This document shows, piece by piece, positions 40,997 to 48,528 of a DNA stretch of 64,000 nt. The number at the start of each line of letters is the position of its first letter. Within the stretch, counting starts at the first letter, position 1. Source of the stretch: Streptomyces caeruleatus (lineage in GTDB: Bacteria; Actinomycetota; Actinomycetes; Streptomycetales; Streptomycetaceae). Below the pieces are notes generated by a model. The model did no database searches, had not been told where the DNA came from, and saw only the letters and a list, made by a program, of their open reading frames with translations. The stretch covers positions 1-64,000 of the forward strand of contig NZ_KQ948939.1 of assembly GCF_001514235.1 (NCBI RefSeq), written 5' to 3'. A program made the position numbers and the translations under genes.

Positions 40997-41470
40997 ATGG
41001 ACTGGACGCCCCTGGCCGGCACCGCCCTCGGCGCGCTCGTCGGTGTCGGCTCGACCCTGCTCGCCGACCGGGCCCGCTGGCGCCGCGACCTGGCCGACCG
41101 GACCCGGCAGGAGCGCCGGGACATCTATGTGACGGTCGTGACGAAGTACCGGCTGGCCTACGAGGCCATGCACGCGGCCGCCGTCACCGGCCGCGACCAG
41201 CCCGACGGGGTGCGGGATGCGGCCGTGCGGGAGGCGTTCCGGGCGTCGGGCTGTGACGAGGCGCGGGAGACCGCGCTGATCTGCGCCCCGCAGGAGATGT
41301 CCGACCTGCTGGAGGATGTCTACGCCACGCTGCGCGACCTCCAGGAGGTGTTCGCCGCCGGTGATCCCCCGCTGGACTCACCCGAGTTGCAGGAGAGGCG
41401 GCTCAAGCACGCGGAGGCGATATGGGCCGCGCGCGCGGCGATGCGACGGGATCTCGACCGGTCGGCCTGA
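40997..41470 (+). CDS. Hypothetical protein with one N-terminal membrane segment
   Basis: A 157-residue protein. The N-terminus (PLAGTALGALVGVGSTLLAD) is a short membrane helix or signal anchor, followed by a strongly charged helical region with likely coiled coils (ARWRRDLADRTRQERRDIYVTVVTKYRLAYEAMHAAA and LQERRLKHAEAIWAARAAM). This layout is common in Streptomyces hypothetical proteins of unknown role. It follows the GNAT gene after six bases. Confidence 0.75.
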   Translation: MDWTPLAGTALGALVGVGSTLLADRARWRRDLADRTRQERRDIYVTVVTKYRLAYEAMHAAAVTGRDQPDGVRDAAVREAFRASGCDEARETALICAPQEMSDLLEDVYATLRDLQEVFAAGDPPLDSPELQERRLKHAEAIWAARAAMRRDLDRSA

Positions 41471-41489
41471 ACGACGAACCGCCCCGCCC

Positions 41490-42893
41490 TCACGGGTGCT
41501 CGGGTCTGCCGTCCCCGTACAGCCAGTCCTCCCAGACGGAGCTGAAGTCCTCGTCCGGGGCCTTCTCCTCCACGTACGCGGTGAAGTCGTCGGTGTCCGC
41601 GTTGCCGTGCCGGTGGTCGGCCGTCCAGCCCTGGACGATGTCGTAGAAGGTGTCGTCGCCGACGGTCTGGCGGATCTTGTGGATGACCATCGCGCCGCGC
41701 TGGTACACGGGGTCGTCGGAGATGTGCGCGGCGCTCGTGGGCTTGGCGGGCGGGAAGGCCCAGAGGTTCTCGTACTCGTCCTCGCCGTGGTCGTACAGCG
41801 CGTCGAAGGTCTCCTGCGCGCTGTCGCCGCCGTCGTCCTCCTCCCACAGCCACTCCGCGTACGTCGCGAAGCCCTCGTTCAGCCACATGTCCCGCCAGCT
41901 CTTCGGCGTGACCGAGTTGCCGAACCACTGGTGGGCGAGCTCGTGGACGAGCAGTTCGGTTCCGGGGGCGCCGGGGAAGACGGGCCTGTTCTGGGTCTCC
42001 AGGGCGTAATCGGCGTCGCCCTCGTCGGCGACGATCGCGCCGGTGGAGGCGAAGGGGTAGGGGCCGAAGTTGGTCTCGGCCCACTCGATGACCTCGGGCA
42101 GGCGGCCGAGGACGGCACGGCTCGACTCGTCCTGCGCGGGGGTCACCGCGGTGTAGACGGGCAGCGCGTTGCCGCCGGTGGCGGTGACGGTGGAGCGGCG
42201 GATGTCGTAGTCGCCGATGGCGAGGGCGGCGACATGACTCGCCATGGGTTCGGCGGTGCGCCAGTGGAACGTCGTACGGTCCCCGTCGCCGGTCCGGTCG
42301 GCCAGCTCGCCGTTGGAGACGACCTGGAGGCCGTCCGGGACGGTGACCGAGATGTCGTACGACGCCTTGTCGGACGGGTGGTGGTTGCCGGGGAACCACG
42401 CCATGGAACCGGTCGGCTCCCCGAGGGCGAGCGCGCCGTCGGCGGTGGGCAGCCAGCCCTCCTCGGAGCCGTCGGGGTCGGTGACGGTCTGCGGGGTGCC
42501 GGAGTAGCGGACGGTGAGGCGGAAGGTCTCGCCCCGGTCGAGGTCGTCGTGCGGGCGGACGACGAGTTCCTGGCCGTTGCGGCTCCAACGGGCCCGCTCG
42601 CCCTCGACGGTGACCCGCTCGACGTCCATGCCCTTGAGATCGAGGTCGAAGGCGGAGAGGTCCTTGTCGGCGCGTGCGGTGATCTCGGCGGTGCCGCTGA
42701 GCCGGCGGTCGTCGGGGTCGTAGGCGAGGTCGAGGGCGTAGTGGGTCACGTCGTAGCCGCCGTTGCCGGCCTTGGGGAAGTACGGGTCGCGTACGCCGGA
42801 ACCACCGGGGGTGCCCTGGACGCCGCCTTCGCACGCGGTGAGGACGAGGAGGGCGGAGGTGACAGTCAGGGCAACGGGCGCGAAACGGGACAC
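41490..42893 (-). CDS. M1-family metallopeptidase lipoprotein
   Basis: A 467-residue exported peptidase. The N-terminus is a lipoprotein signal with lipobox LTAC (Cys21). The zinc site is HELAHQWFGN (HExxH) with the third ligand in NEGFATYAEW 18 residues later. The substrate-binding GxMEN motif of typical M1 aminopeptidases is replaced by ALETQNRPVF. The C-terminal helical domain is short compared with full-length M1 enzymes. It should trim peptides outside the membrane. The gene faces away from the next one with a 41-base gap. Confidence 0.93.
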   Translation of the reverse strand: MSRFAPVALTVTSALLVLTACEGGVQGTPGGSGVRDPYFPKAGNGGYDVTHYALDLAYDPDDRRLSGTAEITARADKDLSAFDLDLKGMDVERVTVEGERARWSRNGQELVVRPHDDLDRGETFRLTVRYSGTPQTVTDPDGSEEGWLPTADGALALGEPTGSMAWFPGNHHPSDKASYDISVTVPDGLQVVSNGELADRTGDGDRTTFHWRTAEPMASHVAALAIGDYDIRRSTVTATGGNALPVYTAVTPAQDESSRAVLGRLPEVIEWAETNFGPYPFASTGAIVADEGDADYALETQNRPVFPGAPGTELLVHELAHQWFGNSVTPKSWRDMWLNEGFATYAEWLWEEDDGGDSAQETFDALYDHGEDEYENLWAFPPAKPTSAAHISDDPVYQRGAMVIHKIRQTVGDDTFYDIVQGWTADHRHGNADTDDFTAYVEEKAPDEDFSSVWEDWLYGDGRPEHP

Positions 42894-42934
42894 GCCAGTG
42901 ATCCTATGAGGTCGGGCGTGACACCATCACCTCC

Positions 42935-43435
42935 GTGCTCGACATCGGCTACGCCCTCTCCAACCGCTTCCCGGACCCCCCGCAGACGGACTACCGCCGC
43001 GCGGACGTCCGCGCTCTGCGGCACGACCTGTTCTGCGGCGACGTCTACCTCGCCGACACCAAGGCGGACCGGGAGTTGTCCACAGCCTGGGGATGGGTGC
43101 CGGTGCTCGACTTCGCCTGGGCCCTGTGCGACATCGCCGAGCGGCTCGACCGGGACCCGGCCGGCTCCCGCGCCTCCCGCCCCCAGCACGCGGAGCTGGA
43201 CTTCACCGAGTCCACGGACCGCATGCTCTTCGAGCGCCGTTTCGGCTGGGTGGACATCGAGGCGGACTGGATGTCGGCGGAGGAGGCCCCGCTGACCTTC
43301 TCGCACAGAGAACTGCGCCGCGAGGCCCGCGACTTCCTGCACGACCTGCTCGCCGACCTGGTCGACCTGCACGAGGACCTGGGCGAGAACCCGGCGATCT
43401 GGACGCTCCAGGCCCGCTTCCCCCGGGTGTCGTAG
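42935..43435 (+). CDS. Hypothetical protein (about 166 residues)
   Basis: An acidic, Trp-rich cytoplasmic protein I do not recognise by function. It lacks signal or membrane segments. Features include VYLADTKADRELSTAWGWVPVLDFAWALCDIAERLD and a helical C-terminus (ELRREARDFLHDLLADLVDLHEDLGENP). Similar proteins are common in Streptomyces to my recollection. The GTG start at 42935 has weak upstream signals (cacctcc). A strong hairpin follows 28 bases after the stop. Confidence 0.75.
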   Translation: MLDIGYALSNRFPDPPQTDYRRADVRALRHDLFCGDVYLADTKADRELSTAWGWVPVLDFAWALCDIAERLDRDPAGSRASRPQHAELDFTESTDRMLFERRFGWVDIEADWMSAEEAPLTFSHRELRREARDFLHDLLADLVDLHEDLGENPAIWTLQARFPRVS

Positions 43436-43462
43436 GACGTCGTGGGCAGGGGCGGCAAGCGA

Positions 43463-43499
43463 AGGAGCCCTGTCCCGCGAACCGCGGGACAGGGCTCCT
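43463..43499. terminator. 17-bp perfect hairpin between hypothetical gene and tRNA
   Basis: aggagccctgtcccgcg / cgcgggacagggctcct with a 3-base loop. It lies downstream of the plus-strand gene and immediately downstream of the minus-strand tRNA, so it can terminate both. Confidence 0.9.
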
Positions 43500-43505
43500 G
43501 ATCCG

Positions 43506-43575
43506 AGCGCCGGGCAGGCCTTGCACCTGCATTTCCCCGCAGGAAGCGGGGCGTCTTTCCTTGGACCACCAACGC
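43506..43575 (-). tRNA. Divergent tRNA-Gly, anticodon UCC
   Basis: 70 bases fold as a complete cloverleaf. Acceptor GCGTTGG/CCGGCGC (two G-U pairs), discriminator T73; D arm GTC/GAC with GG at 18-19; anticodon stem CCCCG/CGGGG with loop CTTCCTG (anticodon TCC); T stem GCAGG/CCTGC with loop TGCAAGG. G1-C72, C2-G71, C35, C36 and U73 are bacterial tRNA-Gly identity features. Oddities are U at 37 (normally purine), G38, and T loop TGC instead of TTC (position 55 is G). CCA is not encoded, as usual in Streptomyces. It is either a functional special-purpose tRNA or a decaying copy. Confidence 0.8.
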
Positions 43576-43704
43576 AGCACCGATCACCGGGAGTTCCGGC
43601 GAGCAGCTCAAGATCAATCATACCGGATCCACGCCAGTGCCCGCACACCCCGGACCGCCTCCCTCGCCCCCCCCGCGACGCCGACGTGATCCGCGCGACA
43701 CGCC

Positions 43705-44403
43705 CTAGCCCCCGGCCTCCACCCTGATCCCCAGCTGCGCCGCCAACACCGGCGCCAGATCCAGCAGTTGGCCCGAGCTGATCACCGCGCCCGACAGCCG
43801 GTCCACCCCGCGCGCGATGTCCAGCTCGGCCGCCTGGCGCAGGTCCACCTCGGCCAGCGTCACCCCGGTGAGGTCGACCCCCTTCAGCGCGCAGTCCACG
43901 AACTCCACCCGCTCCAGCCGGGCGCCTCCGAAGTCCGGCTCGACCAGGACGCAGCCCTCGAAGACGACGTCCTTGAGCCTGGCCTTGCGCAGGTTCAGGT
44001 AGTCGATCTTGCCGCCCCGGATCACGACCCGCTCCAGCACGGCCCCGTGCAGCTGCACCCCGCCCAGCCGGGCCTCGACCACCTCCACGTCCCGCAGGGT
44101 CGACTCCGCGAGGTCGGTGCCGACACCCCGTAGCCCCATGAGGACCGAGTCGAGGATCCGGGCGTGGTGAAGTCTCGTCTCGTCCAGCGCGCAGCCCGTC
44201 AGCGCGCAGTCCATGAAGCGGGCGCCCGCCCCGTCCTGTCCGGTGAGGTCCTCCTCCCGGAACTCCAGCCCGTCGTAGTCCCCGTCCGGCTCCAACTCCC
44301 CGTCCCGGAACGGCTCCAACGGCGGCAACCGCACCTCGGGCCGCCGCGCCCCCTTCACGCCGCCCCTGCCCGGACCGCCCGCACCCGTCGCTCTCCTCGC
44401 CAT
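43705..44403 (-). CDS. Pentapeptide-repeat protein
   Basis: A 232-residue protein whose centre (about 50-205) is a run of pentapeptide repeats A(D/N)LxX, e.g. FREEDLTGQDGAGARFMDC, TDLAESTLRDVEVVEARL, LNLRKARLKDVVFEGC and GVDLTGVTLAEVDLRQ. It should form a right-handed quadrilateral beta-helix. Members such as MfpA/Qnr mimic DNA and protect gyrase, but most actinobacterial members have unknown roles. ATG 44403 gives MARRATG; the frame is open upstream but without family-like sequence. Confidence 0.88.
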   Translation of the reverse strand: MARRATGAGGPGRGGVKGARRPEVRLPPLEPFRDGELEPDGDYDGLEFREEDLTGQDGAGARFMDCALTGCALDETRLHHARILDSVLMGLRGVGTDLAESTLRDVEVVEARLGGVQLHGAVLERVVIRGGKIDYLNLRKARLKDVVFEGCVLVEPDFGGARLERVEFVDCALKGVDLTGVTLAEVDLRQAAELDIARGVDRLSGAVISSGQLLDLAPVLAAQLGIRVEAGG

Positions 44404-44599
44404 GCCCCCATGCTGCACCCCGCCACTGACAATTCCCCTGACCTGCGACGACACGGCCCCGACAGGCACTGAGACACCAGGGCCCGCCCCGGTCGCCCGC
44501 CCGGCCGCCGCCCCGATGTCACATTCCGGGTGCCCCGCACCGTCGTAGTCACAGAGAAGGCCAGCAAGGCGACCCCGAGCACGAGGGAGACCCCCAGCC

Positions 44600-45778
44600 A
44601 TGCACCGCATCACCGTCATCGGCGGCGGCTTCGCCGGACTCACCGCCGCGATCACCGCCGCCGAGGCGGGCGCCAAGGTCACCGTGTACGAGGCTCACCA
44701 CACGCTCGGCGGGCGGGCGCGGACCGCCGAGGGGCCGTACCGGACGAACGACGGACCGCACGCCCTGTACAGCGGCGGCCCGCACTGGGCCTGGCTCAGG
44801 CAGCGCGACCTCATCGGGCCGCTCGCGCCGATCCCGCCCCTGGAGGCCGCCCGGCTGCGGCTGCGGTACCGGGGCGTCCTGCGCCGCACCCCGCCGTTCG
44901 CCCTGCTCAAGCTGCTGCGGCGGGGCCTGCCGCAGGCGCCCGTCGACGTCGACTTCCTGACCTGGGCCACCGGCATCGCGGGCGAGGAGGGCGCCCGCGC
45001 CGCCGCGCACTACTCGGCCGTCGCCCTGTTCCACCACGACCCCGGCGCCCTGTCCGCCGCGTTCGTCCAGGAGCGGCTGCGCCGGGCGACCAAGCTGCCG
45101 CCGGAGGCGCACTACCCGCGGGGCGGCTGGGCGAGCATGATCGACCGGATGGCCGCGCGGGCCTGGAACCTGGGGGTCCGGATGGAGACCCTCTCCCGCG
45201 TCGACAGCCTCGACGACCTCGACCGCCGGGCGGCCGACGGGCCCGTCGTCGTCGCCACCTCCCTCGACGCGGCCCGCCGTCTCCTGGGGGACGACTCGCT
45301 GACCTGGACGAGCGGCCGTACGGCACTCCTCGACCTCGCGGTGCGGACCCGGCACGGGGACGCCTTCGTCGTCTCCGACCTCGACGCGACCGGCTGGCTG
45401 GAGCGGTTCACCGCACAGGACCGGTCCCTCGCGCCGGCCGGTGAACAGCTGATCCAGGGCCAGCTCCCGATCGCCCCGCACGAGACCAGGGCCGACGGCA
45501 TCGCCCGTGCCGAACAGCTCCTCGACCTCGGCTTCCCCGGCTGGCGCGAACGTGTCACCTGGCGGCGCGAGTCCACCGCGAACGGCCGCACCGGCGCCGT
45601 CGACCTGCCCGGCACCAGCTGGCGGGACCGCCCGGCCGTCGACCGCGGCGCCGGGGTCTATCTGGCGGGCGACCAGGTCGCCGCCCCCGGCGTCCTGTCC
45701 GAGGTCTCCTTCAACAGCGCCCTCACGGCCGTGTCCCTCGCTCTGGGGCGGCACGCCCTTGACCTCAAGGGAGCTTGA
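44600..45778 (+). CDS. FAD/NAD(P)-dependent oxidoreductase, phytoene-desaturase-like
   Basis: A 392-residue flavoprotein. The FAD motif at the N-terminus is VIGGGFAGLTAAITAAEAGAKVTVYEA with HTLGGRARTAEG, the layout of the amine oxidase/carotenoid desaturase superfamily; the C-terminal FAD segment is VYLAGDQVAAPGVLSEVSFNSAL. It is shorter than carotenoid desaturases (about 490-510), so the substrate is unclear. GAGACCCCCAGCC precedes the ATG. It stands alone 78 bases before the next gene. Confidence 0.87.
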   Translation: MHRITVIGGGFAGLTAAITAAEAGAKVTVYEAHHTLGGRARTAEGPYRTNDGPHALYSGGPHWAWLRQRDLIGPLAPIPPLEAARLRLRYRGVLRRTPPFALLKLLRRGLPQAPVDVDFLTWATGIAGEEGARAAAHYSAVALFHHDPGALSAAFVQERLRRATKLPPEAHYPRGGWASMIDRMAARAWNLGVRMETLSRVDSLDDLDRRAADGPVVVATSLDAARRLLGDDSLTWTSGRTALLDLAVRTRHGDAFVVSDLDATGWLERFTAQDRSLAPAGEQLIQGQLPIAPHETRADGIARAEQLLDLGFPGWRERVTWRRESTANGRTGAVDLPGTSWRDRPAVDRGAGVYLAGDQVAAPGVLSEVSFNSALTAVSLALGRHALDLKGA

Positions 45779-45856
45779 GGTTGCAGCATCGATCAGTCGG
45801 CCCCGTGACGGGGCGGGCGCCCTGACACACCGAGTTCACGACGATGGGGGACCCCG

Positions 45857-46837
45857 ATGCACGCCATCCGCCTGCACGCCTTCGGCCCGGCAGAGAACCT
45901 CACCTACGAGGAGACCGACGACCCCACGCCCGGCCCCGGCCAGGTCCGTATCGCCGTGGCGGCCGCCGGGGTGCACCTTCTCGACACGGCCCTGCGCGAG
46001 GGCGTCCAGGGCCCGGCGCCGCAGCCGCCGACCCTGCCCACGATCCCCGGCCGCGAGGTCGCCGGCGTCGTCGAGTCCCTCGGCGAGGGCGTCGCGGAGC
46101 TCTGGCTCGGCAAGCGCGTCGTCGCCCACCTCGGGTTCGCCCCGGGCGGCTACGCCGAACTCGCCGTCGCCGATGTCGACCGCGTCCACGAGATCCCGGC
46201 CAACCTCGACCCGGCCGAGGCCGTCGCCATGATCGGCACGGGCCGTACGACGATGGGGATCCTCCAGTTCGCCGAGCTCGGCCCGGACGCTGTGGCCGTG
46301 ATCCCGGCGGCCGCGGGCGGCATCGGCACGCTGCTCGTGCAGTACGCCAAGAACGCCGGCGCCGTAGTCATCGGCCTCGCGGGCGGCCCGCAGAAGGTCG
46401 CGCGCGTACAGGAGAACGGCGCCGACCTGGCCGTCGACTACACGGACCCCGTGTGGCCGGAGAAGGTCCGCGCGTTCCTCGGCGGGCGGCCCGCGACCGT
46501 CGTCTTCGACGGCGTCGGCGGGGACGTGGCCCGCGACGCGGTCGCCCTGCTCGGCCCCGGCGGCCGACACCTGGTCTTCGGCTGGTCCGGCGCGGGCCTG
46601 CACGACGGGACGCCCTACTTCGTCGAGGGCGTCTCCCAGCAGGTCCTCGGCCCGCCCATGATGCAGCGGGCCGGCGGCCCCAACCCCGTACAGACCCTCG
46701 AACTGCGCGCTCTCGCCGAGGCCGCCGAGGGCCGCCTCACCCCGGCCGTGCAACGCTTCCCGCTGGCCGAGGCGGCGGCCGCCCATCGCGCCCTCGAAAC
46801 GCGCGGAACCACCGGAAAGGTGGTATTGGAACCATGA
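45857..46837 (+). CDS. Zinc-independent quinone oxidoreductase-like MDR enzyme
   Basis: A 326-residue medium-chain dehydrogenase/reductase. The N-terminal catalytic domain starts MHAIRLHAFGPAENLTYEETDDPTPGPGQVRI with PGREVAGVVESLGEGV, and the cofactor domain carries VIPAAAGGIGTLLVQYAKNAGA (NADP-binding GxGxxA variant). No structural zinc cysteines are present, as in quinone oxidoreductases. It overlaps the MFS gene by ATGA, so the two are cotranslated; it may detoxify a compound exported by the MFS pump. Confidence 0.9.
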   Translation: MHAIRLHAFGPAENLTYEETDDPTPGPGQVRIAVAAAGVHLLDTALREGVQGPAPQPPTLPTIPGREVAGVVESLGEGVAELWLGKRVVAHLGFAPGGYAELAVADVDRVHEIPANLDPAEAVAMIGTGRTTMGILQFAELGPDAVAVIPAAAGGIGTLLVQYAKNAGAVVIGLAGGPQKVARVQENGADLAVDYTDPVWPEKVRAFLGGRPATVVFDGVGGDVARDAVALLGPGGRHLVFGWSGAGLHDGTPYFVEGVSQQVLGPPMMQRAGGPNPVQTLELRALAEAAEGRLTPAVQRFPLAEAAAAHRALETRGTTGKVVLEP

Positions 46838-48453
46838 CCGACCGCAAGCCCGCGCGGGACCGCGTACCGCCGCAGTCCCGCGACGGGGGAGCGCACTCCA
46901 AGCACTCCTCCCCAGATGCGATACGCCCCGAATCATGGTCTTCTGACCAGGTGAGCGTCACCCGAACGGGTGAACCCGCCCGAGTCGCCGACCCCGACCC
47001 CCGCCGCTGGTGGGGCCTGGTGATCATCGCGCTCGCGCAGCTCATGGTCGTCCTCGACGCGACCATCGTGAACATCGCCCTCCCGTCCGCCCAGGAAGAC
47101 CTGGGCATGACCGACGGCAACCGGCAATGGGTGATCACCGCGTACACGCTGGCCTTCGGCGGACTGCTGCTGCTCGGCGGCCGCATAGCCGACCTGGTGG
47201 GCCGCAAACGCACCTTCGTCATCGGCCTGGTCGGCTTCGCCGCCGCCTCCGCGCTGGGCGGCGCGGCCACCTCGTCCGGCATGCTCTTCGGCGCCCGCGC
47301 CCTCCAGGGCGTCTTCGCCGCCGTACTGGCCCCGTCGGCCCTGTCCTTGCTGACGACGACCTTCACCGACCCCAAGGAGCGCGGCAAGGCCTTCGGCATC
47401 TACGGCGCCCTGGCCGGCAGCGGCAGCGCGATCGGGTTCATCGTCGGCGGGCTGCTCACCGAGTACCTGGACTGGCGCTGGTGTCTGTACGTCAACGTGC
47501 CCATAGCCGTCGTCGCGGTGATCGGCGCCCTGACCCTGCTCCACGACAGCCCCGGCCACGCGGGCGCCCGCCTCGACGTCCCCGGCGTCCTGCTCGGCTG
47601 CGGCGGCCTGGTCGCGATCGTCTACGGGTTCGCCGAGGCCCAGCCGCGCGGCTGGACCGACCCGCTGGTCCTGACCCTCTTCGCGGCCGGCGTCGTACTC
47701 CTCGCGGCCTTCGTCTGGTGGCAGACCCGGGCCCCCGTGCCCCTGCTGCCGCTGCACATCATCAAGGACCGCAGCCGCGCCGGCTGCTTCCTGACCATGG
47801 CGCTGGCCGTGATCGGCATGTTCGGGCTGTTCCTGTTCATGACCTACTACCTCCAGGTCATCCTCGACTACTCGCCGGTGATGACCGGCCTCGCCTTCCT
47901 GCCCCTGACGGCCGCGATCATCATCGGCTCCACCCAGATCGCCGCCCGGCTGCTGGACCATGTGGCGCCCCGCCTGCTCATGGCCCCGGGCGCCCTGCTG
48001 GCGACGGTCGGCATGGTGCTCCTGACCCGGCTGACCGTGCACTCGTCCTACGCGAGCGACATCCTGCCCGCCCTGATCCTCATGGGCCTCGGCATGGGCC
48101 TGATCTTCATGCCGGTGTTCGCCACGGCGACGGCGGGCGTGGCCCCGCAGGACTCCGGGGTGACCTCCGCGACCATCAACACCTCGCAGCAGGTGGGCGG
48201 TTCGATCGGTACGGCCCTGCTGAACACCGTCGCCACCACCAGCAGCGCCGCCTACATCACCGCCCATCTCACCGACCCGGCCCAGCGGGCCCTGGTCACC
48301 AAGGAGGGCGTCGTCCACGGCTACACGGTCGCCATCTGGTGGGCCGCCGCCATCATGCTCCTGGCCGGCCTGGTCGCCGCCCTGATGGTCACGGCGAGGC
48401 CCCCGGAACACGGCGCCCCGCAGGACACGCGGGTCCCGGAGTCGGTGGCCTGA
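46834..48453 (+). CDS. MFS multidrug exporter, DHA2 (14-helix) type
   Basis: A 539-residue transporter. An approximately 55-residue hydrophilic N-terminal tail precedes 14 hydrophobic segments. Motif D1/A elements are LMVVLDATIVNIALPSAQEDL and LLLLGGRIADLVGRKRTF; antiporter motif C is in LAGSGSAIGFIVGGLL; VFATATAGVAPQDSGVTSATINTSQQVGGSIGTALL is a DHA2 hallmark near the C-terminus. It probably exports drugs or toxic metabolites. The ATG overlaps the stop of the quinone oxidoreductase gene. Confidence 0.93.
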   Translation: MTDRKPARDRVPPQSRDGGAHSKHSSPDAIRPESWSSDQVSVTRTGEPARVADPDPRRWWGLVIIALAQLMVVLDATIVNIALPSAQEDLGMTDGNRQWVITAYTLAFGGLLLLGGRIADLVGRKRTFVIGLVGFAAASALGGAATSSGMLFGARALQGVFAAVLAPSALSLLTTTFTDPKERGKAFGIYGALAGSGSAIGFIVGGLLTEYLDWRWCLYVNVPIAVVAVIGALTLLHDSPGHAGARLDVPGVLLGCGGLVAIVYGFAEAQPRGWTDPLVLTLFAAGVVLLAAFVWWQTRAPVPLLPLHIIKDRSRAGCFLTMALAVIGMFGLFLFMTYYLQVILDYSPVMTGLAFLPLTAAIIIGSTQIAARLLDHVAPRLLMAPGALLATVGMVLLTRLTVHSSYASDILPALILMGLGMGLIFMPVFATATAGVAPQDSGVTSATINTSQQVGGSIGTALLNTVATTSSAAYITAHLTDPAQRALVTKEGVVHGYTVAIWWAAAIMLLAGLVAALMVTARPPEHGAPQDTRVPESVA

Positions 48454-48528
48454 GAGGGGCCCCACAGACGGGGGGAGGGACCCCACCGGACCGCGGAGCC
48501 CCTCCCCCACCCCTTCACAACAACGCGC

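Noticed and set aside
44684..45754. Minus-strand frame opposite the phytoene-desaturase-like gene
   Set aside because: It is a Gly/Arg/Pro-rich complement shadow of the flavoprotein gene, whose FAD motif and start are clear.
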